Positions 11,642 through 23,324 of a DNA stretch of 64,000 bases are shown piece after piece. The notes under the pieces were generated by a model. It did not search any database and was not told where the DNA came from. It was given only the letters and a program-made list of their open reading frames with translations. Every line of letters begins with the position of its first letter. Positions within the stretch are counted from its first letter, which is position 1. The position numbers were made by a program, and so were the translations under genes. This stretch comes from Stomorhina lunata (lineage: Eukaryota > Arthropoda > Insecta > Diptera > Rhiniidae): NCBI GenBank assembly GCA_933228675.1, contig OW121743.1, positions 94,799,998-94,863,997 of the forward strand, given 5' to 3'.

Positions 11642-13625
11642 TCAATATCTACAACTTATTATATAAAATGTTTATATGTCTGTTCTCTCATTGACGCCAA
11701 ATTGACGCTTTTGTATAAAAAAAAACTCGTTATAATGTAAAACGCACAAACACTTTTTCCTTTTTATACTGAACACTCGATATTCCTTTTGTATTGCTTT
11801 AATGGCTCTTGTCGGTTCAAGCTGTTTTAAATATATTTTTTTGTTGTTCTTTGTTTTTTTTGTTATTGAAGCTTTTAGTTTTTATATTTTGTTGTTTAAA
11901 ATTTATATTGAATAAAGCTATATTTTTTAAATAGTTGCAAAAAAAGTTTTGATTGGTTATTGATATTTTGATAGAGATATACATTGTATGTATGTGAAAA
12001 ATTAAATGGAAGTTTTGAAAAATGCTTTAGTATCGGATCTAGTGCTTTTCTACATCAAAATATTTTAAGAAAAATCAAATATTGGTCTTAATACTTTTTT
12101 TTAAGACAATCATTTAGCACTATATACTAAACAATATCCCAAACACTATTACTAAAAGATTTCTGTCATTCGTTTAATGAAACTGTTTAATTTTTAAATA
12201 TGAAATATTTGATTAGTCCGAGCATTAGAGAATTAAACATAGTCAAATAATTGAAGTAAGATATAAACATTTTAAATTTTAAATGTCTTATATATTCTCA
12301 ATTATTATGACAAGCTAAATTTCATAAACAATTCAAATATGTCACGACCATGAACTCTTAAAACAACAATTGAATTTTTCAGCTAATGAACGTATTTTTG
12401 TTATTATTAAAATCAAATAATTTTGTTTAATGAGTTAGAAAATTGCAATTAAATTTATAAATTTATCTAATTGGAAATTATTGTTTAAACAATTTATAAA
12501 TTTTAGAAAAAAGTTGTTTATTACATAATTGGTAGCTAAAGTTTTAAGGCTGTTATTAAATTTTGTATGTAAAAAAGTACATTTGTTTAGAATATTAATT
12601 TAATTATCAAAATTAATGCAATATTTGGAATTTTGTTAGATTTCAATTATGTCACTTCAATTGATTTTTATGCTTAGTTTTTTGCATGAGTAAATAGTTT
12701 AATATAAACAGATTATTCAGTATAAATGAGCCATATTTTTAAAGAATTAAAAAGTGATTTATCTACTAGGTAGACCAAAAGTGATGTAGCTGTTTATATA
12801 AGATACGAAAAACTAAGTTTTTAGGATACAACTTTTGATTCAGATATACTTTTTATACTTTCAATGTGGCCTTATGACTTTTTTGTCAAATTTGCAAGCG
12901 AAATAATAAAGCTTGAGAATTTTTATACCTTTATCTAAACATTTTTGATAATATCCTTATTTATTTGTCTACTTTAGTAAAGGCCAAATTTATTGGAGGT
13001 TAAGAAAAGCCGATGCACAGATGGTTTGAAACCTAAAAAAAGTGGTAATAAATCTGTATCTTCGAAACTGTAAGCCTACTTGCATCAGTATGTATAAGAC
13101 AATTGTTAAGGAGGCCAAAGGCTTTCTAAATTTTTGAATTATGTTAACAACGTATTTACACAGGGTGAATCATTTGGTGTCAAAGTACACCACCTCAGAA
13201 GTAAACAAGATTTTAGGACGAGTATCAATATATCAATATATATACAATTATTATCCAATTTTTGTTATATTTTGGAATGAAATTTAAGAAGGAAAGAAAA
13301 AATATGCTTCCTTTACTATAATAACTGCTATAAGCAGGGAATTTTCGTAAATATTACGATCAATAATGAAACTAGTGAAAATGAGCATAAAAAGCATTCA
13401 GTTGGAATTTGAATGTTAACAGATTCGCTTGGTGCCGCTTTGTAAAGCAAATACAAGAACAAAATCAAAATCCAATTTATAGCAACAAAATATATGGTTC
13501 GAGAAAACAAATAAATATAATTTCGAACATTGTTGCCACGACACTATTATTTTTGTAAACATTGTTCTAAATAAATGTATTCCAAGATTAACAGTTTTAG
13601 ATATTTATATTTTTTACATTTTCTT
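11642..13625. other. AT-rich non-coding stretch
   Basis: Nothing recognisable: no long frame, no inverted-end element, no tandem repeat that I can see. Diffuse A/T words dominate. Confidence 0.5.
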
Positions 13626-13885
13626 ATGAAATTTTTTCTATAAAAAAACTTTTTATAAAAATAATTTTCTATAGAAAAATTTTTGATAAAAATATTTTCT
13701 ATAAAAATTTTTGATAAAAAAAATTTTCTATAAAAAAATTTTTCATAAAAAAAATTTTTACAAAAATTTTCTATAAAAAAAATTTTTACAAAAATTTTCT
13801 ATAAAAAAAAAATTTTTGTAAGGAAATTTTCTATAAAAAAATTTTTGGTAAAGAAATTTTTCATTTAAAAATTTTTTATAGATAA
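13626..13885. repeat. Minisatellite, ~30-bp irregular units
   Basis: Units of the type TTTTCTATAAAAAAATTTTT with GATAAAA or ACAAAA spacers, spaced irregularly by indels in the A-runs. It is the same vocabulary as the 30-bp arrays at 14.2-15.7 kb and probably an outlying, decayed block of them. Confidence 0.75.
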
Positions 13886-14090
13886 AAAAAACTGAAAAAC
13901 GTTTGTTTGTGTTCAGTCGATAATCTACATTTTTACTTATGTTTTATGAACATAATTCTTAAAAATTTTGTTTGTAAATTTTGTAATAATGCGATTTTTT
14001 CGATCTGTGTAAATTGGGGATAATCCTCCTGGAGAGATGGCCTAACAACCATCGAAACGCGTCGAGGAATTTAATTTTCTCTCAAACATT

Positions 14091-14177
14091 TTTTGGCTTA
14101 TTATCAATAAATTGGTCTGTTACATTAATAAATATATGTAACAAATTTGGGATCAAATGCGAATACTCTTCTTTTTG
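14091..14177. mobile_element. Partial copy of palindromic MITE (one arm)
   Basis: The sequence from about 14091 to 14177 matches the right-hand two thirds of the MITE at 14671-14803, including 'ATCAATAAATTGGTCTGTTA' and the terminal GAATACTCTTCTTTTTG. The left arm is absent. Its end is perfectly inverted relative to the left arm of the 14671 copy, and the two bracket the intervening minisatellite. Confidence 0.7.
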
Positions 14178-14670
14178 GGTAAAAAGATTTTCTATAAACA
14201 AATTTTTGATAAAAAAATTTTCTACTGAAAAACTTTTGATATAAATATTTTTCTTAGAAAAATTTTTAACAAAAAAAATTTTTATTAAAAAATTTTCTAT
14301 AGAAAAATTTTTAATAAAAAATTTTTTTTTACCAAAATTTTTGAGAAAAAAAATTCTATAGAAAAAATTTTGATTTAAAATTTTTTTTTTTTTAATTTCT
14401 AAGCAAAATTTTTGATAAAAAAAATTGTATATGGAAAAATTTTTGATAAAAAAATTTTCTATGTGCATTAATTTTGAATAAAAAATTTTTCTATAGAAAA
14501 ATTATTGATAAAAAGATCTTCTATACAAAAATTTTCTGTAGAAAAATTTTTGTAAAAAAATTTCTACAGAAAAATTTTTAATAAAAAAGTTTTCTATAGA
14601 ACAATTTTTTATAAAAAAAATTCTCTATAGAACAATTTTTGATGAAAAATTTTTGTATAGAAAAATTATT
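14178..14670. repeat. 30-bp minisatellite array B1
   Basis: Tandem units of about 30 bp, consensus CTATAGAAAAATTTTTGATA then AAAAAATTTT. The unit is nearly self-complementary around AAAAATTTTT. Because 30 is a multiple of three, long spurious frames run through it on the minus strand (for example 14082-14468). It is bounded on both sides by MITE-derived inverted repeats. Confidence 0.88.
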
Positions 14671-14803
14671 CAAAAAGAAGAGTATTCGCATTTGATCCCA
14701 AATCTGTTACATTTTTTTTTGGATTTTTATCAATAAATTGGTCTGTTACATTAATAAATAAATATAACAGATTTGGGATCAAATGAGAATACTCTTCTTT
14801 TTG
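14671..14803. mobile_element. 133-bp palindromic MITE
   Basis: The element begins CAAAAAGAAGAGTATTCGCA and ends with the inverse, ...GAATACTCTTCTTTTTG. The arms are about 38 bp with one clear mismatch (GCATTT against TCATTT in the reverse complement). The loop contains ATTGGTCTGTTACATTAA. It sits between two blocks of 30-bp minisatellite. A lone 17-bp copy of its end occurs inside another array at 30518-30534. Confidence 0.75.
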
Positions 14804-14829
14804 AATAATATTTACATCCCGACTATTTT

Positions 14830-15690
14830 GTTATTTTTTGAAAAAAGTTTTCTATAGAACAATTTTTAATGAAAAAGTTTTCTATTGAACAATTTTTGAT
14901 GAAAAATTTCCTATAGAAAAATTTTGATAAAAATATTTTTGACAAAAAATTTCTGTACATAAATTTTTAATAAAAATATTTCTGTAGAAAAATTTTTGTT
15001 AAAAAATTTCTATAGAAAAATTTTTGATAAAAAAGTTTTCTATAGAAAAATTTTTAATAAAAAAATTTTCTATAGAACAATTATTGATGAAAAATTTTTC
15101 TATAGAAAAAATTTGTGACAAAAAACTTTCTGCACACAAATTTTTAATAAAAGAATTTTCTATAGAAAAATTTTTGATTAAAAAATTTATAGTGAAAAAT
15201 TTTCGATAAAAAAGTTTTCTATTAAAAAAATTTTGATAAAAAAATTTTCTATAAAAAAATTTTTGATAAAAAAATTTTCTGTAGAAAAATTTTTGTTAAA
15301 AAATTTTCTATAGAAAAAGTTTTAATAAAAAAATTTTCTATAGAAAAATTTTTGATAAAAAAATTTCTATAGAAATATTTTTGATAAAAAAATTTTCTAT
15401 AGAAAAATGTTTGATGAAAAATTTTTGTACAGAAAAGTTCTTGATAAAAAAATTTTCTATGGAAACATTTTTGATAAAAAATTTTTGTATAGAAAAATTT
15501 TTGATAAACAAATTTTCTATAGGAATATTTTTGATTAAAATTTTTTGTATAGAAAAATTTTTGATAAAAAAATTCTCTATAGAAAAATTTTTGATAAAAA
15601 AAATTTTCTATAGAAAAATTTTTTGATAAAAAAATTTCCATAGAAAAATTTTCAATTTTTGTATAGAAAAATGTATAATAAAATGGAGTA
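14830..15690. repeat. 30-bp minisatellite array B2
   Basis: Same consensus as array B1: CTATAGAAAAATTTTTGATA plus AAAAAATTTT. The period is verified by AGAAAAATTT at 15551 and 15581. It keeps spurious decapeptide-repeat frames open on both strands (for instance 15249-15698 minus and 15381-15626 plus) because the unit is ten codons long. This is a property of the DNA repeat and not evidence for protein. Confidence 0.92.
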
Positions 15691-18280
15691 GAAAACATTT
15701 TCTTTTTAAAACATCAGTACTACACATTTAAAAAAAATACCTATTTTATTTGAAAGTATAAAAAACGGCAACTCTGCCGAAGAATTTTTTCTTCTGTTCT
15801 CTTTGTGCCGACCTCTGATTATAAATGTCAAGTTATTTCATTTCAAAAATATAAAAAAAAATAATTTTTCTCTTCGTCTTTTTTTAGTTTTTGACCCACT
15901 GTGCATTCGATATTAAGCCCATTATTTTAATTTAAAAAATACTGACATATGGCCAACTGTGTAGGAAATAAAACAGTGAAACCCGTTTTAAAATATCTTA
16001 AAACGTTTAATGTTGAGAAATTTTAAAATTCAAATATTTTTCGCTGATCAGAAAAACCTAATTTTGTTCTCAAAAAGATGGTATCATTTTTTCACGTTTT
16101 AAGAAGAAGTTTTTTATTGAAAGTTTATTATATATTCGTAGAGAATATGGTTCTAGGATGATTCTAATCTATTCAGTGCAACAAGTCAGGGCATCATTCC
16201 GTTTACGTACAGCATTGAACAAAATTTTTCTATTTTTTAAGAAATTTTTTGTGTTTTCGAACATATAACGAAAATATTAAGCCGATGTTACAATTTTCTA
16301 AAATAAAGTTATATAGTTCCCTATATTAACTTTGGACTGTAAAAATAAAAGGAAGCGTGAATTCATAAATGAATCCAAAATATCGAATTTAATCAAATAC
16401 CAAAATTTGAATTGCAAAAAAAGGTCAATTGGAGTCCTTTTTTGAAATTTTTTTAATTGTTTTATATAAACAGTAAAATATACTTTATAACTGCAAAAAA
16501 ATACTCATGTTCCTTGTACAGATTTTTAGAAATTCAAAATCAAATTTCAAGACAAATTTTGCAAACTGATGCAAACCACTGTGCGGTATTTAATTAAATA
16601 TCGAGATGTACAGATGTTAACACATGTAAACATTTTAGAGTAAAAAATCATATTTTTTCCAATATTTTAATGGAAATACATACATTTATTTCATGTTTTA
16701 TACTTATATTTTTTCTATTTTCGCTCAAATCCTTTACAAATATTTATTTATAAATATCGATTTTTATGGTTTTTTTTATATTCATCTTTTGTTTTTCGTT
16801 ATTGTGTGTATTTGTAGAGTTTTCTTCGTCGTATGAGAATTTTATATGTTTTTGCCTTTTTTATTTTCCCTGCCAGGTTTTGTAATCTTGTGTTAACATT
16901 TTAATACCTTTTTGTTTTTATTCATATTGTATTTTTTTTTAGCCAAATACTTTTTGTATTGAAGGTATTCTTTAAACAACTTAAGTCTTTTGATAAACAA
17001 CAGTTTTTTTCTTATATTTTGCTCCTTGTTATTTATATTTTTCAATATTGTCCTCTATAGATACATACACATTTGAAGTTCTCATGCTATACATAAACGT
17101 ATAATACAAATACCCAGCAGTTTTAATTAAATGAAATTTTTGCAAGCCAATAAGATGATTATGTAAACCTATACGTTCTTATAATTGGGTAGAGATATTA
17201 CTTTCTTTTAGTAAAAGTCAAACTAGTTTTTAGTTATTTTTCAAGATTTGACTACCTACTACCACTACAAGCTGATGCTCAAACAACAAGTCATTTCTTA
17301 TATTTTCCAGACGTTTCTGCCTCTAAGAACTGCTGGTTCTAACAAATTCTTAATACATATAATTCTACACTTTGGGAATTTGTTTTGTTCTTTATACAAC
17401 TTAATTAAAAAAGTTCAGAGGTTAAGATGAAAGCTCTAGTGCAAAAACAACAAATGATAAATAAACATATAATGTTTAAATATTCTCCCCTTTTTTTCCT
17501 TTTTGGCCAATTACTTTTTTGTTATCTTTAAAAATGCTAAGAAAAATCCAAGAAACTTAGAATGTCACCCAGGAATAAAGTATAAAATAGTGAATAATTC
17601 TACTTAGACGACAGGGACATATTTCAAGTTAACTTTGAGAAACATAAATGAATGTTTTTTGTTTGGTTATAGAATTACTGGGGAATTCGGGTTGGGAAAA
17701 AGTTCAAAGTATGCTTAGAGTTTACGCATTAAAGATGGTTAAAAGAATTATATTATGTGATATACAATAGTTAAAGTTTTCTAAAAAGTCTTTATTAAAA
17801 ATTATACGAATTTCTAATATTGAATCAAGATGACCAAGTCTTCAAAATCTGTTAGACCTTTTTTTGAGATGTAATAGAGTTTTACTGAGAATAAAACTGT
17901 CCTTTTCATGTCTAGATATAAACAAGTGCAGTTAACAGAGCTATGTTATGTAGTTCACAAAACTCTGTAAAACCTCTGGAAATTCTTTTAAATTAAAAGA
18001 ATTTGAAATGAGCGGATAACTATAGCATCTGGTTATGTTAGAGGATGTCGAAAATTTTCGATGAAAAAAATTTTATTATCAAAAACTTTCAACTAAAAAT
18101 TTATTATCGAAAATTTTTTATGAAAAATTTATCATTTAAATTTTTTTATGAAAATTTTAACATCAATTTTTAAATTTAAAAACTATATATATTATCTACC
18201 ATCTAAAAATATAAAAATTAATGCCACTTTTCGTTGTAATTTTATAACTCAAAAAAGGGCTCACCTTATTTATTTATTTA
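15691..18280. other. AT-rich non-coding stretch
   Basis: No gene or clear element. The words CCACTGTGC at about 15897 and 16577 recur in direct orientation with different contexts. A small patch of decayed A/T repeats (GAAAATTTTTTATGAAAAATT) lies at 18050-18180. Confidence 0.5.
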
Positions 18281-18594
18281 TCACATTTTTTGTAACAAAT
18301 TAATATTAGAGTCACCTTAAGTTTATGAAATCCATGGAAATTTTTTAGATTTACATATTGAACAATATAATTTAGTTTCCATATATTATAGAAACTCTAT
18401 AAATTACCTTCTTCTATATCTATAAAACTTTACATTTCATCATGTTGTGATCTTTAGCAAAGTTGTTGCGCATGAGCCGACAAAGGTTTCTAAGTTGGTA
18501 GGACGAATTTCCGACAGGTGGCGCCATTAAAAATTACTCATAATGATATAATTTAAAATAAATTGAATCTAATTGCATTTTATCATGTGTTGAT
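18281..18594 (+). repeat. Dispersed repeat, copy 1, left part (split)
   Basis: The stretch matches 56975-57268 over scattered blocks. Blocks include AAATCCATGGAAATTTTTTA / AAATCTATGGAAATTTTTTA, 'TTTCTAAGTTGGTA', 'TTTCCGACAGRTGGCG' and 'TGCATTT.ATC'. It is interrupted at 18594 by a 1.88-kb insertion and resumes at 20482 with 'AAAATGATT.AA.ATT.ATTGGATATTTG'. No coding potential; family unknown. Confidence 0.65.
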
Positions 18595-18896
18595 TAAGCG
18601 TCTGCAAGAGTATACAATATTGTTCATCAAAAACGAATACACCATAGTAGTACTCAATACTTGTAGTATAAATGAGAGAATGAGTGTAACCGATATTGTC
18701 TGCTTTTGTTTTTGCTCATCCACTCTACCCACAAAGTCAGTAACTGATGCTTTTGCTTATAAGTTGAGAAAGATACATTTATCTGTTTACAACTGTTTCT
18801 TGTTCCAAAATACTTAGATAACTATAAGTATTTATGAGTATTTCGAATAACTTGTGTTCTATGTTGAAATACTAACATTTTTCAGTGTTTGTGTGT

Positions 18897-19660
18897 ATAT
18901 ATTTTAATTGACTATAAAAATGAATAATATAGAAATAAAAGGAAAAAAACTGTCAAAAGAATATAAAAGAAGTGAAATAAGGGTAAAAGTAAAATTTTTT
19001 AAGAATTGAAATTTTTTAAAAATCCTATAATAATAAGAAATTTTTTTTTAAATTTCCTATAAAAAAAATTAAAAATTCCCTATAAAATTGACAAAAATTT
19101 AAAAATTTCCTATAAAAATAAAAGAAAGTTAAAAATTTCCTACAAAAACCAGAAATTTTTTAAAAATTTCCTATAAAAATTAAGGAAAAATTTTCTTTGA
19201 AATTAAAAAAAAAAAATTCTATCAAATAAAAAATTTTGAATTTTTTTTTTTATAAAAATAAGACATTTTTTAAAAATTCCTTATAAAAATTAGAAATTTT
19301 TCAAATTTTTTTTATAAAAATAAGAAATTTTTAACATTTTATATATTTTAATTGACTATAAAAATGAATAATATAGAAATAAAAGAAAAAAAATGTCAAA
19401 AGAATATAAAATTTGTGAAATAAAGGGAAAATTTTCTAAAAAATTGAAAAAAAAATTAAAAATTTCCTATAAAAATAAAAAAAATTAAAAATTTCCTACA
19501 AAAACCAGAAATTTTTTAAAAATTTCCTATATAAATTAAGGAAAAATTTTCTTTGAAATTAAAAAAAAAAAATCTATCAGATAAGAAATTTTTGATTTTT
19601 TTTTTTATAAAAATAAGAATTTTTTCAAATTTTTTTTATAAAAATAAGAAATTTTTTTAA
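18897..19660. repeat. Tandem duplication of a ~0.44-kb block
   Basis: ATTTTAATTGACTATAAAAA at 18901 recurs at 19345, a 444-bp step. Homology continues downstream through shared minisatellite variants such as CTACAAAAACCAGAAATTTT (19140 and 19497) and TTTTCTTTGAAATTAAAAAA (19191 and 19548). The second unit has lost roughly 90 bp. This is a higher-order duplication within the hAT-like element. Confidence 0.8.
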
Positions 19661-20180
19661 AATTTCCTATAAAATAAGAAATTTTTAAAAAGTTCCTATG
19701 AAAATAAGAAATTTTTTAAAAACTTCCTATAAAAATAAATAAAAATTAAAATTTTCTGCAAAATTAAGAAATTTTTGAATAATTTCCTATAAAAATAAGA
19801 AATATTGAATTTCCTTAAAAAAAAATTAAAAAAATTTTATATAAAAATAAAAAAAACAAAATCAAAAATTTTCTATGAGGATAAGAAATTTTTGAAAAAC
19901 TTCCTGTAAAAATAAGATATATATTTTTTTATTTTATATGAAAATAAGAAATTTTTTAAAAATTTCCTATAAAAATAAAAAAAAAAAATAAAATTTCCTA
20001 TAAAATTAAGAAATTTTTGAAAAATCTCGTATTAAAATAAGAAATTTTTGAAAAATTTCCTGTATAAAATAAGATATTTTTGAAAAATTTCCTATAAAAA
20101 GAAGAAATTTTTAAAAGATTTCTTACAAAAATAACAAATTTTTGAAAAAACTCCTACAAAAACAACAAAGTTTTGAAAAA
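18990..20180. repeat. 31-bp minisatellite array C
   Basis: Units of about 31 bp with consensus ATAAGAAATTTTTGAAAAAT then TTCCTATAAAA, with frequent indels in A-runs. Consensus and orientation are the same as the array at 47.2-49.3 kb except AAG in place of AGG. It lies wholly inside the hAT-like element. Confidence 0.85.
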
Positions 20181-20481
20181 AAAAGTATTAAACTAATGTC
20201 GTTTTTAGTTTTTATTTTATCTTATAAGTAAATTTCATACGACATACTATAAGTTATCTATTGTATAACCACTAATACTCATTCCATCCATTTTGCAAAA
20301 CTATAGGAAAATAAATATGTTATTCTCATTGTCTTTTTACCCACTCAGACTTAATTAGTGGGAGAATACAACAATACTCACTTATAACAAAAAACTTAAC
20401 TACTCATCAATACACACTCAAAATGATAAAACACCGAAATGGATATACACGGATGGAACTATGCAGTTGTTTAGTGTTGAT

Positions 20482-20555
20482 CGGACAAAATCAATAAAAT
20501 GATTTAAGATTAATTGGATATTTGTGTAATGTCTTTCCTTCAAATAAAAATTTTT
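20482..20555 (+). repeat. Dispersed repeat, copy 1, right part
   Basis: Resumes the repeat interrupted at 18594. 'AAAATGATTTAAGATTAATT' then GGATATTTG matches 57291-57318, where the two parts are contiguous. Confidence 0.6.
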
Positions 20556-21880
20556 TTTTTTTTAAATTTGGAAACAGAAAATTGTCTAAAAAATTTAATC
20601 AGTCATTGTAAAATTCAATTAAAAATATTTTAGCTTTAAACATTTTTTATGAAATATTAAAACTTCGGAAAACATTTTTTAAAAAAATTAATCTTCGAAA
20701 ATTTTCTTTAAAAAATTTTAAAATAGAAAATTGTGGCAACGAAAGCTTTTAATTAGGAATTTGACTTTTTATTATACATTTTTAACATCGAAAATTTTAA
20801 GAAAAATTCAACATCGAAAAGTTTTCAATACCGAAAATTTTCTATGAAAAAACGCAGCGTCATAAATTTGTACAAAAACTTAATTTTTGAAATTTTAATA
20901 TCGAATATAAAAAAGTCTAACAAAGAAAATTATCAGTTCGAGTTTTTCTATTAAATATTTTGATATCGAAATTTTGCATGAAAATATTCAACTAAAAAAG
21001 CTCTTTGGCAGTTATTTTTTTATTAAATAACATTTTGAAAAATTTTCTATTAAAAATTAAACACTTAACAATTTTTTATGAAAAATTTCAACATCGAAAA
21101 CTTTCTTTTCAGCAGAAAAATATTTTCTCAAAAATTTAACTTTAAAAATTTTATTATATATTTTCTGTATAAAATAAAAACATCTAAAATTTTATCTTAG
21201 AAAATTCAACATTTGAAAGTTTCTATGAAAAATGTGAATATCGAAAATTTTAACATCATAAGTGGGTATGAAAACTAAACTTCAAAGATTTTAATATCGA
21301 TATAAAAAAAAATTTAAAAATTTTTTATTTGACAAAATTCAACATTCGAAACTTTATATAAAAAAATGTCAATATCAAAAACTTTCTATAAAAAATTGTT
21401 CAAAATATTTTCTGAAAAATTAATATAGAAAAAAAATGTCAAAAGAGTTTTTTTTTTGAAAATTTTAACTAACAAAAATATTCTATGAAATATTTTTAAT
21501 TTCGAAATTTTGTACGAAAAATTTCAACATTGCATTTTTTTCAAAAGTTTTTTCAACATCCGAAAACATTTTATAAAAATATTCAACTTTAAAATTTTTT
21601 TTATGGAAAATCTTTACATTAAAAATTTCAGAGACAAAAGTTTTTCATTAAAAATTCAACTTTAAAAATTTTGATATTCATGGATACATTCCATATAAAG
21701 TTTTTATATCGAACATTTTAATAAAAAATTTCAAAAACCACATTTTTCATATCAATATTTTCTAAAAAATGTTTAAAATGAAAAATTTCTTTTAACAATT
21801 TTTAATAATGTATGTTTTCTATGAACTACTTAAATATACAAATTTAGTACGAAAGATTTCTGTACGGAAAATCGTTATTG
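20556..21880. repeat. Strongly decayed minisatellite D
   Basis: Irregular units built from GAAAATTTTCTATGAAAAAT, TTCAACATCGAAA and TTTTAACATCGAAAA. Spacing wanders around 28-35 bp. Its vocabulary (AACATCGAAAATTTT) is closest to the 29-bp array at 59.5-63.1 kb (AACACCGAAAATTTT), so it may be an old relative of it. Confidence 0.6.
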
Positions 21881-23324
21881 AAACTTAAATATTATTATTT
21901 GAAATTTTCCGAATTTGGCTGTATACGAATTCAGATGAGATGCAAAAGTGTTTAGTTTAAATTTTTAGGCTGGCGATATGATCCTTGTTTTTTTAAGAAC
22001 GCCCTCGGCCAGGCCACTACCTATGAGATATCGTAGTCAGATTTAACCGAATTTAGTATTGAATGCCTTAATAAAATAATTTATAAGTTTAATCTAAAAA
22101 ATCAGAATAAAACTGTTTTAATAGAATAGTCTTTATTCTAATTTTTAAAAAAATTCTAATTATTATTTCACATCTTAAACGATGCCTTAATAATTTACTA
22201 AAGAGATCAAAGTTTTAATTTAATTGGTCTTAAAAAATTGAGCTTTTCAAAAAAAAAACTTTCCAGGGAAAAACAAGTGAAAAGTATAATAAAATTGATT
22301 TATTACCCAAAAACTCTAAACATTTAAAATTTATGTTATATCAAACATTGAACAACTAGTTTTATATAAAAAAAAAAACTTTAACCATGAACAGTATGAG
22401 GTCAAGCAAAAGAACAATTTCAGGAAACTAAAATTCCAAAAAGTTTTAATGACTCAATTTTTTAGTCTAAAAAAATACTATTTTCTTAGTATTTTAAGTT
22501 TTTTATATTTTTTTTCGCAAAAAAAATATAATCCTTGCTCAAGTTTTGTTTACCTCCCTCTTTCGTTTAAGTTTTTCTTCTTCATTTTGTGTATGTATTT
22601 CACTCATTCTATTTGTTACAACAGAAACATTAATATTCCTCAATACATTCATGCAATATGTTGTTGCTCATATGTGTTCGTTAAAATGTGGTTATGTGTC
22701 AAAGTGTGTGTAAATGTGTCACAAATGATAAATGAAAATAACTTTCTCTAGTTTTTTATTTATTTATATTTTTCCCTTCCCTCTTATACTTGAAATGAAT
22801 ACAATACATATACATAGAAGATAGCAATTGTTATTGAAGCTGCAACTCTCTGTGGCTGCTACATATCTTCCTAGTTACAACATGACAGTACTAGCGTTTT
22901 TTTTACAATTCTTTTATTTTCGTGTATTTTTCTTTTTTGTGTGAGTTTTTTTTCCTTTTGGTTTTTCTTTATCTATCTTAACACTCCCTAAAGTATTGCA
23001 TAGAAAAACGATTCTTTGTATTGTAGCAAAGTAATGAAAATGAAATGGAAAAAATGTTGAGGGTTGTCAATAGCAAGTTTATGTGTTAGTTGTATCCTTT
23101 TTTTTTTTGTTAATTGTTAAAGATGTTTAAGGAAGTTGTTGGTGTTTTTGTATGTGATACTGGCTTATATGGAAAAAGTAACTTTTTCTGTTACAAGTTT
23201 TTTTAAGTTTCGTGTCTTAAGAATATGAAAAACAGTTTCAAAAATTTTAGAGTGATTCCAATGAAATGTAATAAAATGTATTTGGAGGATAAATATACTA
23301 TGGATTAATAACATTAATACACAG
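21881..23324. other. AT-rich non-coding stretch
   Basis: No supported gene. A less AT-rich patch lies near 21965-22045 (GGCTGGCGATATGATCC, ACGCCCTCGGCCAGGCC). A 100-residue frame at 22449-22751 is a Phe/Tyr/Ser/Cys-rich low-complexity translation with no domain, so I do not call it. Confidence 0.5.

Larger units (their letters stand above)
18595..20473. mobile_element. 1.88-kb hAT-like non-autonomous element carrying a minisatellite
   Basis: The segment is flanked by an identical 8-bp duplication GTGTTGAT (18587-18594 and 20474-20481). Its ends are TAAGCGTCTGCAA and, in reverse complement, TAAACAACTGCAT, sharing TAA....CTGCA. An 8-bp duplication and TA(A/G)....CTGCA ends are hallmarks of the hAT superfamily. 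The homologous repeat at 57 kb shows the uninterrupted target. There is no transposase. The middle is a 31-bp minisatellite, and the flanking parts have subterminal inverted sequences (AGATAACTATAAGTATTTAT near 18815, inverse near 20240). Confidence 0.7.

Noticed and set aside
14014..15698. Frames of 61 to 149 residues with F/I/K/Y-rich decapeptide repeats
   Set aside because: They exist on both strands and follow exactly the 30-bp minisatellite unit. There is no start context, domain or neighbouring gene structure.
15897..16590. Element ends suggested by two CCACTGTGC words
   Set aside because: They are in direct orientation with unlike flanks, and no paired inverted ends or duplication are visible.
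22449..22751. 100-residue plus-strand frame
   Set aside because: Low-complexity Phe/Tyr/Ser/Cys-rich translation of T-rich DNA with no recognisable motif.
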